Below, one piece after another: positions 40,100-53,400 of a stretch of 64,000 bases of DNA. The first letter of the stretch is position 1. Each line of letters opens with the position of its first letter. Source of the stretch: Anoplolepis gracilipes (Eukaryota; Arthropoda; Insecta; Hymenoptera; Formicidae). Both the position numbers and the translations under genes were made by a program. The notes beneath the pieces were generated by a model. It did no database searches and was not told the DNA's origin. It saw only the letters and a program-made list of their open reading frames with translations. The stretch lies in assembly GCF_047496725.1 (NCBI RefSeq), contig NC_132985.1, forward strand, positions 6,036,001 through 6,100,000, written 5' to 3'.

Positions 40100-41265
40100 A
40101 GTCTTGCATTCTTTATGTTGAAACATATTAGGTTTATATTTTCTAGAAATATAAAAGTCACATCGGGTGTTTCTCAAGGATCTCACTTGGGTCGGTTGTT
40201 CAATCTATTTATTAACGATATTGAACAAGCTCTCAAATACTCAAAAATTTTACTCTTTGCGGACGACTTGAAAATATTTCGACAAATTACTAGCCCTGTC
40301 GATGCCTTTTATCTTCAGCAAGATCTAATTAGTTTAGAAAAGTGGTGCACTCAAAATAGGCTCAATTTTAATATATCTAAATGTCACGTAGTACATTTTA
40401 GTCGCAAAAATAACAGTTATATACAAAATTATGTTTTAAATGGAGCCCGCCTCTCGCCAGTTGACTCTATTCGTGATCTGGGGATCTTGTTTAGTAATGA
40501 CTTGTCATTCGATAAACATATGAAATCCATTACTTGCTCTGCGTTTAAAAAATTGGGCTTCATAAACCGTGCTTGTAAGTTTTTCAACAATGTTAACACA
40601 CTAAAACTATTATATTGCTCCCTAGTGAGGCCTCAATTAGAATTCGCTTCTGTTATTTGGGCATCTTTCTATGCAAATCATAATATGTCAATTGAGAGAA
40701 TTCAACATCGCTTCATTCGTCGTATGAGTTTTGTTATGCAAAAGCCGATGGCCGTTTTTAACCATAACTATGATGTATTGCGCGACAATCTTGGGCTTCT
40801 AACGCTGAGTGACCGTAGAATCATGCTAGACCTAGTTTTTATGTGCAAATTATTAAACGGGAGTGTCGATTGTTCTGAACTTTTATCAAATATAAATTTT
40901 CACGTTCCTGGCAGATCACTCAGGCAACATCAACTATTTGCTGTCGAGGCTCATAGAACATCTTATGGTAGAAATAAGCCACTTGATCGGCTACGCTTGT
41001 TAGCAAATGAATTCTCATCGCGTATTGATTTTTTTCACACAAGTCCAAATCAGATTAGAAGAATTTTCCCACATTGGATTTGGTCGCCGTTTCCTCAAAC
41101 TTATTATATTTCATTAATTATCGTCTTTATATTCTATACTATTAGTGAAAATTTCTTAGACTGTAGTTTTGTATTTTGTTGTATATTATTCCTTTGAAAG
41201 TGTACTAGAGGGAGCTTTGTCCCGTTGATTTTTGGAAATAAATAAAAAATAAATAAATATTTGCA
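40100..41265 (+). mobile_element. 5'-truncated non-LTR retrotransposon (LINE) fragment
   Basis: Carries the last third of a LINE ORF2, then a short 3'UTR ending in an AAATAAATAAA-type tail at about 41237-41265. Such tails and 5' truncation are normal products of target-primed reverse transcription. The insertion lies inside the J6-J7 spacer between the arms of an inverted repeat. The clade is probably Jockey/I-like, judging from motif style only. Confidence 0.8.
40115..41197 (+). pseudogene. reverse transcriptase C-terminal fragment of the LINE
   Basis: An uninterrupted 360-codon frame. Near residues 16-35 it has the SGVSQGSHLG block (the PQG-type motif, with S for P and a GRL where GPLL is usual). 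LLFADDLKIF at about residue 45 is the catalytic FADD box. The thumb and C-terminal region follow, with LYCSLVRPQLEFASVIW typical of LINE ORF2. Endonuclease, the RT N-terminal half and ORF1 are missing, so the copy cannot be autonomous. The first Met is not a natural start. The lack of stops suggests a recent insertion. Confidence 0.8.
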
Positions 41266-41559
41266 CCTACAGTTAGAAACGTTTATTTGATAGTGATGTG
41301 TATATATGTATATAATATAAATGATATAATATAATATAAATAATATAATAAATAATTAATTAAGATTGTATAAGCAAATAAGAAGCAAGAATAGTTTTGT
41401 TATTAGTTACGTTGCTCGAAGATTAATGTCATGCATTATTCATGAAATGTTTTATACATTTTAAGGAAAAATTTTCTATAATGTATTCTCCGAAATTATA
41501 TAACAGATACATATTTAAAAAATAAATATTTTCCAAATTAATTTTGTTGTTAAAAGAAT

Positions 41560-41810
41560 CCTTCGATTTAAGTTGCATAACAATCTGTTTATAATATTAT
41601 GCAGAAAGAAAAAATATACACAAACAAGATGGCGAGATATTACCAATATGTCTAAAATCTGATGTATATTACATTGGCTATAAATGTACATATATTTCGT
41701 ATGTATGAAAAATAAAGTTTTATCTATCATACTCATCTCTTAATCATTAATTACAATTCTGACCATTGATTGCAGTTATAACCAAGAAAGATCTAAGATA
41801 AATGAAAAGA
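41560..41810. repeat. right arm of the large inverted repeat
   Basis: Reverse-complement partner of 39826-40080 (CATACTCATCTCTTAATCAT, TTATAACCAAGAAAGATCTA). Between the arms lie the LINE and a block (about 41380-41480) that precedes the direct copy in the J5-J6 spacer. Confidence 0.8.
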
Positions 41811-42272
41811 GAGAAATACACATCAGTTTTTAGCAGTTTCATGCGAGTGTTTGCTTTATATATTGACCTTTTCTTTGTTATCTATTATTATCTACGAATT
41901 GAAAAATAAAATTAAAAAAATAAAATTAGTCTTTTATTTATATGAAATAAACAGATACATAAAATATCAAAAATATAATTAAAAATGTAGATTTAGAGCT
42001 CTTATCTCAAATCATATCTTGTATTGAATATTATATTATGTTATATTATATTGTTATTGTTATATTATTATATTGTTATTTATTGTTATATTATTTAATC
42101 ATTTTTATCAGAACAAAATATTAAGTAATTGAGGAAAGTTTAATTCTTTTGTTTTTTATTCGTAACATTTACCTAACTTGAAGCGAGAACGAGTATGACC
42201 ATGGACTTAGAAAGAATGAATCATGGTCATAAGAAGAAAGAAAAAAACTGGTTGCCACCTCGATAAAAGGAG

Positions 42273-42307
42273 ATATAAAACAGTATATATATACAAGCTT
42301 GATCAGT
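42273..42307 (+). promoter_or_regulatory. J7 core promoter: TATA box plus TCAGT initiator
   Basis: TATAAAA at 42273-42279 and TCAGT at 42303-42307 are exactly 30 bp apart; a second TATATATATA follows the first. The context (CAGTATATATATACAAGCTT, then TCTTGATTCTCAC) matches the J5 promoter region, so both descend from one duplicated promoter. Confidence 0.65.
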
Positions 42308-42423
42308 GCGTTTAAGTCAGTCTTGATTCTCACGTTCTCAGAGAAGCTGTTTTGAAATCATTTTGACAATTCAGTTTAGAATTTTAGAAAGTGTATTTCG
42401 TTCAAAAGATTCATCTGTGAAAG

Positions 42424-44218
42424 ATGTTTGCTGCAACCGTTGCTGCCTTTGTACTTATAGTAGCACATGTTGCAGCGGAAGTACGTAAGTAAATAAGATT
42501 TACATGTATGTTCTAATCCCATAACCTGCAGCTATTATACTATTCGGTAACACTTGTCATTATTCGAACAAAATTGTAACTAAGAAGAACATATGAAATA
42601 TTATTTCTTAAATTAGATTATTTTTGTAAATAACAAAAAAAAATTAGCTGGCAAATCTAATTCGTTTTTACAAATATTGGGATATAATATCGATTAGAAA
42701 GTTGATTTTACAATTAGATGAACAACAGATAGGAAGAAAGACTTTAGGATGAAGGTTCATTTGTTACTTTGTCATCTTACTATTGACTCTTCAAATATTT
42801 TTTATATTAAAGGATAAAAAATGTAAATAGAAATCAATTATAAATTATGCATTATTTAACAAATGCATAAAATGTGGCACAGTAGCAAAATTGCAATGCA
42901 AATAGCATACTTTCACGCATTTAATTAAAGTGATAGTTTCGAATATCAATATATTAATTTGCCGCGCATACAACATATGTATATTTAGATGAAATATATT
43001 TATAAAAATATTTTAAGACGCAACAATAATTATTTTTTTATCAACTACATGTACTGCTCAAATTGTAACTAAATTATGAATTATTTTATACCGTGCTTTC
43101 ATTGAAGTTTTGTACTTACTGCGTTATAAAAGATTTATTATTAATTTAATATTATTATATATTTTACTTAATATTAGTAATTGCGTTATTTCAATTTATT
43201 CAAACAGAAATAAATAAGACTCTGAACCTTACAATATAAATTACACAGAGAACAGGTTAATAATGATCTAGCGCGAGATAAAAAGCGCGAGAAAAAAAGG
43301 TTTTATTTTTTGCGCTTATTATCTCGAGTTCCTTCATTTTACTTTCTTGTGTAATTTACATCGCTTCATTTATCCTCTCTATATACATAGTATTACTAAA
43401 GGAAATTATAATGTTAATTTAAATCTTGCAGCCTCTTACATTCATGTCTGCGGCCGAAAAGATCCGAAACTCGATGAATGCATTATAAACAATATAAACA
43501 ATTTAAAGAGTAAGATTTGCGAAGGAATCCCGGAATTGGACATTCCAGCTAATGACCCGCTCATTCTTGAAGAGCTAAGCATTTCCAATACAGCCAACAC
43601 CAAATTATTTCTGAGAGATACATCAATGACGGGACTTTGCAATTTCAACATAAATGAGTTTCATTCAGATATTAATAAACTTCACTTTGATGTTAAGCTC
43701 TCATTCGGAGTGCTTCGACTGAATTCCACGTACGACTTTGACGTACGCTTACTGGTACCCATTGCTCATAAGGGAAAGGTTTACATTACTACGGGTATGT
43801 AAAATATAGTTGAGTTTGCATTAGAGAAAAATCTCAGCTCGAGTGTAAAAAAATTCAAAACTCGTTTTTCACGTCACCGCAATTAACAAGACTATTCCAT
43901 TCTCTTGCAGATAATGTCGAGGCACAAGTAGGCATTGACATGAAAGTAATCACTAAAGGCGGTAAAAGATACATGTATCTCGCGAAGATGAAGCTCAATC
44001 TCGACATCAAAGGATACGATGCGAAGTACAATTTGAACGAAAGAGAACTGGGCCAATTGAATGAGATTATTAACAATTTTATAGGCAACAATCAGGAGGA
44101 GGTTATTAAAAGCATTAAACCCGCGTTAGAAGAAGTAATTACCAAGCGGATTCTATTGGTTTCCAACGATATAGTCAAACACTTCACTTATGAAGAGCTC
44201 TTCCCAGACAGAACATAA
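42424..44218 (+). CDS. J7: takeout/JHBP-family carrier, Cys-rich three-exon subfamily
   Basis: Exons 42424-42484, 43432-43794 and 43911-44218 join in phase 1 to 243 aa. The signal peptide is MFAATVAAFVLIVAHVAAEV. The mature start SYIHVCGRKDPKLDEC holds the Cys pair, and KICEG and TGLCNF carry the two extra cysteines shared with J5 and J6. Next come LDIPANDPLILEEL, a strand region ending LNSTYDFDVRLLVP, the variant loop IAHKGKVYITTD and the C-terminal YEELFPDRT. It is more diverged from J5 and J6 than they are from each other, so the J5/J6 split is younger. Unlike J6 it has its own TATA promoter and signal exon. Likely a secreted lipophilic-ligand carrier. Confidence 0.87.
43238..43357. mobile_element. 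small foldback/MITE in J7 intron 1
   Basis: The ends AAATTACACAGAGAA and, inverted, AAATTACACAAGAAAG match. An inner pair, GAGATAAAAAGCGC and GCGCTTATTATCTC, adds to the foldback. About 120 bp, non-coding. The ends resemble the element at 23274-23521. Confidence 0.55.
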
Positions 44219-44434
44219 ATCCTCTTGGACTTCAAATTGCATTATTAAAAGGTCAATTAATTACAAGAAAATCAGTTACAATGTCTTTAAGATTGACGAA
44301 GCAAATTCCATTTTTGCTAGACATAATATAATGAATCATATATTCGTTAATTGATTATTACCGTAATAATGCAAATTTGAACGGAGTAACAGTTAATAAA
44401 AGATATTTTTTTATTTTATCTTTTTGTATCATTT

Positions 44435-44473
<39 letters not shown>

Positions 44474-47400
44474 CGATTACAAAACTGTCAAGAAGAAATA
44501 TTCGAATTCTTGTTTTTTTAAAGAAGGAATGTTGAATTGAATTTTATTGCTACTTTTTTATATTTACTTTCTACTTATTGTGATAACAAATATTATCGCA
44601 GAGAGTATGTATTTTAATTATAAATATATTATAAAAAAAATGAACACCAATGTAATATGGAAAGTTTTTTATTACAGCAGAAATTAATAATAATTTGCAA
44701 CTTATCAAAGAAAATTGTCACCAATTTTGAAGATTAAATATATCAAACGCTTTTTTTCTTCTAAACCCGCTTTAATTAAATATATCGAAATGTTTGTAAC
44801 ATTAACCTTATGTGACTAATTTTATTGATTAGAAACTAATTTGATATTAATTGGCTTGACCGACATAATAATATGCATTATTTTTTCCATACACAGGTAT
44901 TTTGTTGTTTTAAATTTATAAATAATAATTTCAAAAGAAAAAAGAATATAAATATGAGAGAAAGGAAAATATAAATTAAAAATTTAAATCTTATTTCAGT
45001 TTGTAATGATATACATATAATACATAGTGTCTATGTATAATAATAAGTTAAAAAAAACAATTAATTGACCAATAAAACTGAATGCTAACTGAACTGTAAA
45101 ATTTTATACAGTGATATAATTATTCTAAGCACGCAAAACTCTGTTTAATGCTAATTGAGATAAACTCTGTTTGATAGTAATTTGACTTAATTAATGATAA
45201 TTGATAACATCTACATTATTTTATAATATTTTTATGTTAAAATTTTCTAATTAATCTCCATGCAATTTAAAACTATATACAATTGAAATATTTTATACAT
45301 TATTAGTTATTAATTATTCATGATTATATTCTACTAAAAATGTGCTACATGCGTTAAGCCGATATTTAATTCTAAGTTTTTAAAATAAATTTGGTTAATA
45401 TTTATGACAAATATTAAAATAATAATATATATTAAATAATGTGCATACGTTAATTGTAATGTTTCTTGTATCGTTAGAAAAAATTAATATATAAACTTTA
45501 TTATATATCATTTAATATGTATTATGATATCTTTGCAATGTCAATAAAAATTTTAATAAATACGTGATGCAAATCTCTTTTACGTAATCATAAGACCAAT
45601 CCCAAGTATTTAATTCTATTAATTTGTTGTTATGTTAAGGCTGAATCATTGAAAATTCTCGTCAATATCTTTTTGTGACAATTTATTATTATTGAATTGG
45701 TCATTATGCAGTATAAATTATGGAAATACAAAAACATGATATAGAGTTATTAATACAATTTTTAATTTTTTATCGCATTATCCTTGCCATTTGTTTTGAA
45801 TTTATTATAAAAACATTCTTATGAATCCTATCTGTTGTAAGAACATTCACAAGTATTATTCAGCTGTTTGCCTTTTGATTATAATATCATGCTTTAAAAA
45901 TATAAATTTAAAAATATTTATCCTAAAATTTAAGTAATTTATTTTAATGTATATACAGCAAAATATAATACATATTAATTATACATATTACACACATAAA
46001 TATTTATATAATTTTTTTATTAATGCAATAAATTCCAATAAATTTGATAAAAATAATAGTTTACATCATCTGTGTGTAGAAATAAAAAATTTACTTATCA
46101 TAAATATTTCTTATAATTTATAAAATTATAATAAATATATATACTAAATTAAAAATTGTGTCAAATTTTATAAATAAGTTATAACATTATAAATTAAGAG
46201 AGGGTTATAATGCCATTTGCACAAAATAACTACTAATATACTATAATAAAAAAACTACTAATATTCTATAATAAAAAAATGTATAATATATTATTTATTG
46301 AATATAATACAATTCATAAAAATTTACACAGATAAAAATATTTACGTATTATTTTACACACAAATTATAACTTTCAAAAAAGAGAAGAAAATATTATACA
46401 AAAGGAGCAAAAGATATTAATATGATAATTATATTACATCAATAACTTTATTAAACGATTCATTGAGCTCATCGATATCTCGCGATATGCATATACACAT
46501 TCTCTCATTTATTAATAAAAAACACGTTATTTATAAGAATTTATAACACGTCAATTACCACGTGAGTATAATTGTATAACATCTCATTTACTGATTTCGA
46601 GTTTTTTATAAATTAAAGTTTTCCTTGTAAAAATACAATGCTTTGCATATATGTCGATAACAATTTTTATAGTTTTATTCAGAATCAATGACGAATAAAT
46701 CAAAATGAATCAGAAGCAAAAGTTTTGCTGTTCTATTATTGTATTTGCAGACAAATACTTGATTTTTTACTTTATCACTCAAGTTCATCAGTGTTCTCTG
46801 TTTAATTCGAGGTGCTTATTTTAGCGAGTTACGTAAATAACTTCCCGTATTCGAAAACAATATTAATAGATCCAGGTAATACATACTGAATTACGTAAAA
46901 TGAATTGAATTATGTTTCTTTCTTTATTAGAATTGCACAAAAAGTTCCTCTCTTATGAAATTTTTGTATAATTTTGAAATTTTTACGTAATTAACGTTAT
47001 TCTGATATTTTCTAAAAAGTGTTATTTTTTATTTTTCTCTCAGCTTTTCACAAATTTACAAGTTTATGTCGTTTTTAATTTTAAAATATTGTAGTATTAC
47101 ATAATTAAACGAGCAAATCTCGCGAACATCGAGATCAAATTCATCGAGAACGATCACTAATCATTAATATTATTACTTTTAATAATTAATCTATTATAAA
47201 TTATGTAATTGTATAATTATTATAAATATTTCATCATTATATTAATATTTAATTTAACGATTAATATTATTTCAAGAGGTATTTCAGGATCGTTCTATGT
47301 GTAATAATTTTTACAATAATTCTCCCATATTTCTTGTCAGAATCGAGTTTGGATTACATTGAAAAATTCAACGTAGAAAAAAGTATTTCACTGAATTTTC

Positions 47401-47498
47401 CTGACTCCTTCTATCGCGATTACATAAATGTACATCTTCAAACTTAACTCCCTGCACCACTGTTTCCCAGCCCGTCCTCGATCCACCGAAATATAAAT
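44219..47498. other. intergenic between convergent J7 and J8; nothing recognised
   Basis: 3.3 kb of AT-rich sequence with a (TA)n tract at about 44446-44471. No gene, JHBP exon or clear element was seen on either strand. Confidence 0.5.
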
Positions 47499-50400
47499 TT
47501 AGATGCCAGGAAAGAGTTGCTCGAACGAGAACTGCTGAACAATATTGTCAGCGATCCCTCGAAATGCATCGGACAGAGCCATTTCCACCGATGGCAAGAA
47601 CTCCTTCAGGAAGAGTTCGAAGTTGTTGTTGATAGCCGAATTGATTAGATCCCCGAGCACCTGATCACCGTTAAACAAATTTTCCAGTCTCAACGAGCCC
47701 TTACCCACTGATACATTCAACGTGAACTCTGTGATGCGAACTTTTTCTACGCTATTTTCGTCAAAGTATCGTTCACCCTGGATTTTGCATTTACCTGCAA
47801 GAAGATATGAAATCGTTCTTTCGTACACAATACAGATGGATAAGTGCAAAATCTTATAATTATTATAATTATTACTGCAATATTTATTATTGTCATATAT
47901 ATAGCTTCTTGAATTTTAAGAGGCAATTTGTATAAATAATACTGATTGGAATGTTATTCAGGCAACACACAATATTTATAATAATAAATTTATAAATAAT
48001 TTTAATTTTAATTTTTTTGAAGTATTATATCAATATTTTATATAAACATTAAGAAATAATCATAAATTTGTATTTAATACATATTAATATTAAAATGTAG
48101 ATTAAATATTTTATACAAATATTTATGATAAGTAAAAAAAATTAATATTTTGTAAATTTATTAAATATTTGCTAGAATATTTTTATTATTCGTTTACTTT
48201 TAAGATTATAAAAATATATTTATAAAATATTCAAATAATTCTTATATAAATATTTTGTATATATCTTATAAATACTGTGTGCTGTTTGATATAATATAAA
48301 TGTCATAATCTTACATAATCTTGTATAAAATATATATTTTATATAAAATTAAAAAAAATATAATTTTATATAAAATATGCATAAATACCTATGCAATCAG
48401 AGAAGTTGCCATTCATCGGGCCGGATCCACGAATCGGAAGTAATAATATCTTACCGTCTACGTCATATTTCCCGTCAACTGTAATATGGGGTAATGCTAC
48501 GTCCACCATAAAAAGCAGATTCTCAATGTCGATTCTTAAAAAAAAAAACCACACAGCAGTATTAACGAGTAATAATGTAATAAACAGCGGGAGAAAGAGA
48601 GAGGTTCATTGAACGTGCGTGACATCCTTTCAAGCAACATTCGCATTCATAATGTCGAAAAAAACTGCACGATGTTAAATCTTCATTTAGTTTGTTGAAC
48701 ATAAATCTCTCCAAGACTGATGCATAGATTTTCTTTTTAGATTTTTCAATTAATCATATGTTAAATATTTTACAAAATAAATAAAATATAAATACTCAAA
48801 TTATAATTTACAAGGATTTTATCAAACTTTGTTGAACCTATTATTATGATTGCATCTCGTCACATGACACGCATACATTCTAGAAATTTTTATCGAAAAC
48901 CCTTGATTATTACACAATTGAAGTGTTCTTTATGAAAACAGTCTCTGTCAAAATTGTAATTTTTTAGAAATTCGAAAATAAGAAATATTATTGGTTTTAA
49001 GGTAGAAAATTTTTTTATTATTTTGGATTTGTAATAAAAAAAAGTTTGATTAACAAGATTTTCTAGATTTTTGATAGCAACGAATTATTAGAAATATTAC
49101 AATTTAAAAATTTAATATTATTGTATCACAAACTCACGATTAATATTAATAATATTTAATACATAATGATGTCATATTAAAAAGGTAACACATTATGTGT
49201 GCCTTATATGCACTTTGATAAATACACGATCAATTATCATAACAAAAACTTTTCTTTCGCAGTTTCCACATGGGAAGTCATCAACTGACAATTTCAATGG
49301 ATGACATCGACCTTCTTCGTCATTATTACAATGCCATTCTAAACTTTGTACATCTGCCTCTCTTTCTTTCTCTTTCTCAATACTTAAATGTCTTACTTTC
49401 TCAATACTTGGACAAGAGTCCTTTTAAATTTTGCGTGCAACGAAATAATGAGAACCGACCATTGTCGTTTCTGTTTGTCCTTTTCTGATCCTTATTGATT
49501 ATTCCTTTTGTGTAATCTTTGTGAAACGGCACGATTTTTCTCATCGTTTGACAGATATACATACTTTAAGTGTTTATGTCACGGCCGTTCGCGCGTAGAA
49601 TGCAAACGATAAAACGCTCGCTCCTCACCGTTGGCTATATTTTTTTTTTGTGTTCTGTTGCAAGCAATCTTTCCTGATAATATAATGTGACGGTAAAAAT
49701 AGATATTTTCAAGAGTAATATTTAGATGTACCAAAAATTTTGGGTCTAACAATAAGTGTCAACGTCAATCGGGAGAAGAATACGCTCAACAAACAACATT
49801 CTCTGCTGAAACTTCAACGTAACACATTTACGTCACTTAATCTTTTTTATGCCTATTTAACATTTAATTTTACACTTCTACTTCTCATATTTTATCCTTT
49901 TATTATTTATTACTTATTGTATTAAAATATTCTGAACTGACAGAAAGGTAGACTCTTTTTTTTCTCGATAAAATTACAATAATTATAATAAAGTTCAAAG
50001 ATGTATAATAAATTCAACCGATAATTTCTTTTTTTTTTTTTCTTAATATATGAGAACCAAAGTAACGTTGTATGAAGAGCCTAAAGTGATATTTAATTAC
50101 GAAAGGGAGACATATGAAAACGTCATACGTATATAAAAAAGTCAATGACAACAAAAACACAATTATCTCTCCCATAGCTATATGTAATCTAGTTGGATTA
50201 ATGGTCAAGAGACGTAATCAATTTAATATTAGGAGAGACTTCTGATCTCTAATTCCGTACAAAATAATATTAGATATCTGAATAATACGCTCGCGGACAA
50301 TTGCACGTCGTGTAATTGAGAATATCCAATCAACATCCATTGAAAAATAGAACTACAGACACGCATCAGAAGTTTTATATGATTTCTTAATTCAAAGCTT

Positions 50401-53400
50401 ATTATTCATGGCATTATTCAACGTCATGCTGTATTTATAGACCATTGATTCAAGAAATAGAAAAAATACATAAACATATATATTGTCTATTAATTTCTCC
50501 GACAGATTATTAAATCAAAGCTTAGATGTTAAGATATTTAATGATGACAAAATGATGTAACAGTTAATCTTTATCGATTAAGTCAGTGTTAATAAAAAAA
50601 AAAAAAAATCATGACGTTTCTAATCCTACGTATAAGAAAGAAATTTTTAGTTCTGCAAACTTGGCTATTATATCTTTTAAAGCTGAACTAAATTTTCACA
50701 GACGATCCTTTATTACAATTATACATATATATACTTACTTTATTTGAATGACTTCGAAGTTACTGGCACCACATACGTTGACATCGGTCGCCACTATTTG
50801 CAAACTACTTGTTGTAGTTATCATCAGTTTTTTTAATTTAAGAGGCTCTAAAGAAGGGATGTTATATTCCGGCACGCCCACCTTAAGGTACGGCTTCAAT
50901 TCAATTATACTATTGCTGACACATGTTTCGTAGTCCGGTTCGCGAACTTGGCAAACATGCAGGAACTCGGCTGCAAATGTATTTAAAAAATTATCAGTAT
51001 AATTATTAGATGTAATTATTTAAAAGCTAATTTATATAGCTTACATGTTTATATAATATGTGTGTGTACATAAATAATAATATTATTATGACAATTATTA
51101 TATAAGAGCACATTTTTAGAAGGAAAATAATAAATACTTGTTTTTATATACGTTAAATATATTATATTGTTTTTATATACATTAATAAAAATTTGTATCT
51201 TAATTTTCAATAAAAGGACGTTCTGAATTTTTGCATAATAATTTCCGATTATTAATTATTTAATTATTTCCAATTTCTGATTTATAATTGCAACGCGATT
51301 TTATTTCTGCAGTATCACACTTTCAGCAATGCATTTACATTCTACACGTTTTTAATCAAGAGAATACATTATTTAATAATTGCTATTCATATCTCAAAGC
51401 ATATATGCGTAATTTATATTAGTTTTAGACCAGTTTTTGCTTTCTATGTTACAAAGTGTTTCTCTTTGCATATTTATAATCATAAAAATCTTAATCAGTG
51501 TACACAATGAATTATGAATGATGCATGGAAATCATTATGCAAAGATCCACGAGAATTTTTTGTTAGCAAAAAACTTTCTCTATTAAAGTGGTATATTACA
51601 TATTAGGAAAAAAAGATGTTAGATAATTTTTTTTTTTTTTTTATAACTTTGTAGCTACCAATTTCGTCGAAATATATGATATTCGGATACGTGTATACAA
51701 GGTGTCCGGTAATTGGTGAAAAACCTGCTAATGGTAGATTCTTGAGATCATTTGGAGACAATTTTTCCTCAGCGAAAGTGTCGAGGCATCAATAATTTCC
51801 GAGTTATAAGCGATTGAAAAAAAAGGCGCTTTTCGTAAACTAAACTTTTTCAAGTTAAAAAATTACCAACACTACATTCTTCAGTTAATTTCAGATAGAG
51901 TTTACTCTAATAAAATTTTAATTTAAGGCTTAATTACAAAGATATATATAATGATAAAAATTGGAAACTTGCAAAAAGTAATGACGCCTCTCGATACTTT
52001 TGCTGAGGAAAAATGAACTCCAGATGTTCTTAAGAATCTGTTATTAACAAGTTTTTCATCAATTACCGGATACCCTGTATACATGTATATGTAGATACTT
52101 ACGTACATGACAACAAAAAATATAAGGAAAAAAGACTTTCCTGTTTTTAATCGAGATTCAAATCAAATGCGCAATTATTTATAATAACAATACTTTTTAT
52201 AATAACTCAATATACTATTTTTCACGTCATACACATGACAAAATTTTGCAAAGATTTCATCCGTCAAGCATGAGGATTATAAGATATTGAAATTCAAGTA
52301 TATGTAAATAAGATTTAAATAATTAGATCCAAAAATATATAACAAAAAACACGCTTGTCTCAAGCTCAGTTAATGACAATCGTTTTAATCGGAATAACAT
52401 ATATTAAAGTGCAAGTGAATTGAATAGAAATCTTAATTGATGAAATGATAAATTAACAGATATTGAGTCGAAGATCTTTAGCAGTTTGCTTTGTATGATA
52501 CAAGGTGCTCCATTTGAAATGCTCTATTTTTATTTTTCTATCTCTTCGGGAATACGTGACATATCAAAATTATATGTACAAGCAATGCAAGTTTGATTCA
52601 CTTTAAAATATTTAAAATAAACAGATAAATATTTCAATAAACTTAACTAACGAAACAATAGACTTATATGCTATTATTATAGCATATTTACATGTTATTT
52701 TTTAATTTATTACATTCAAATGAATTAATTAAATACATAGTAAAATTTAGGATGTTACATTGTTAACATTTTATTGTTCCTTTTGTCAAGTCAATCTTGA
52801 ATTGTCAATTTTTGGAATTTAATCAATTTTCGTGAATTTTAATTGGAATATATAATAGTAGGCGCTGAGGACGACTTAAAAATGAGTCGAAACGTCCGCT
52901 CAAACTGACAGTTAAAACTGTCAAATTCTCGATGTAACACGTTACTTTATTTATGATTATTAAATTATTATATTTTTTAATTATTTTTTTATACAACTCG
53001 TTTTACTTTTCATTTTTACTTTCGTATAGTTGTATAGCTCTTTATGCCTTTTTAAACCTGTTCATTTTGTTTAATTAAAGAAAGCTCTTTTATTTGATTA
53101 ATTGGAATTTAATATTTGTCATCTTTTATTTGATTAATTGGAATTTAATATTTGTCAAATTCTTTTATTAAAGGCTATATTCGAATAAACATACTAAAAG
53201 TGCCCCCGACGAGTTTTTAAATAACATTTAGCCTCAGTGTAAAAAAAAGTTTCCCTAAAAATTTCAGCTCTCTAACTCTATTATTTCCTGAGTTATCAAG
53301 AAAAACGTCATTTTCCTTTAGTTTAATATTGACCGAAGAGACAAAAGTAATTGTCTTTTATTTTAATAAGTATTACTTAACTGATTCATGTATTTATAAA

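Larger units (their letters stand above)
36315..42423. other. spacer between J6 and J7 (copy B of the duplicated unit, with insertions)
   Basis: Collinear in blocks with the J5-J6 spacer: about 36990-37080, 37110-37320, 38090-38390, 38400-38600, 39670-39810, 39885-40080 and 41380-41480. It is interrupted by TIR elements at 37325-38090 and 39336-39627, a truncated LINE at about 40.1-41.27 kb and an inverted duplication. Confidence 0.55.
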
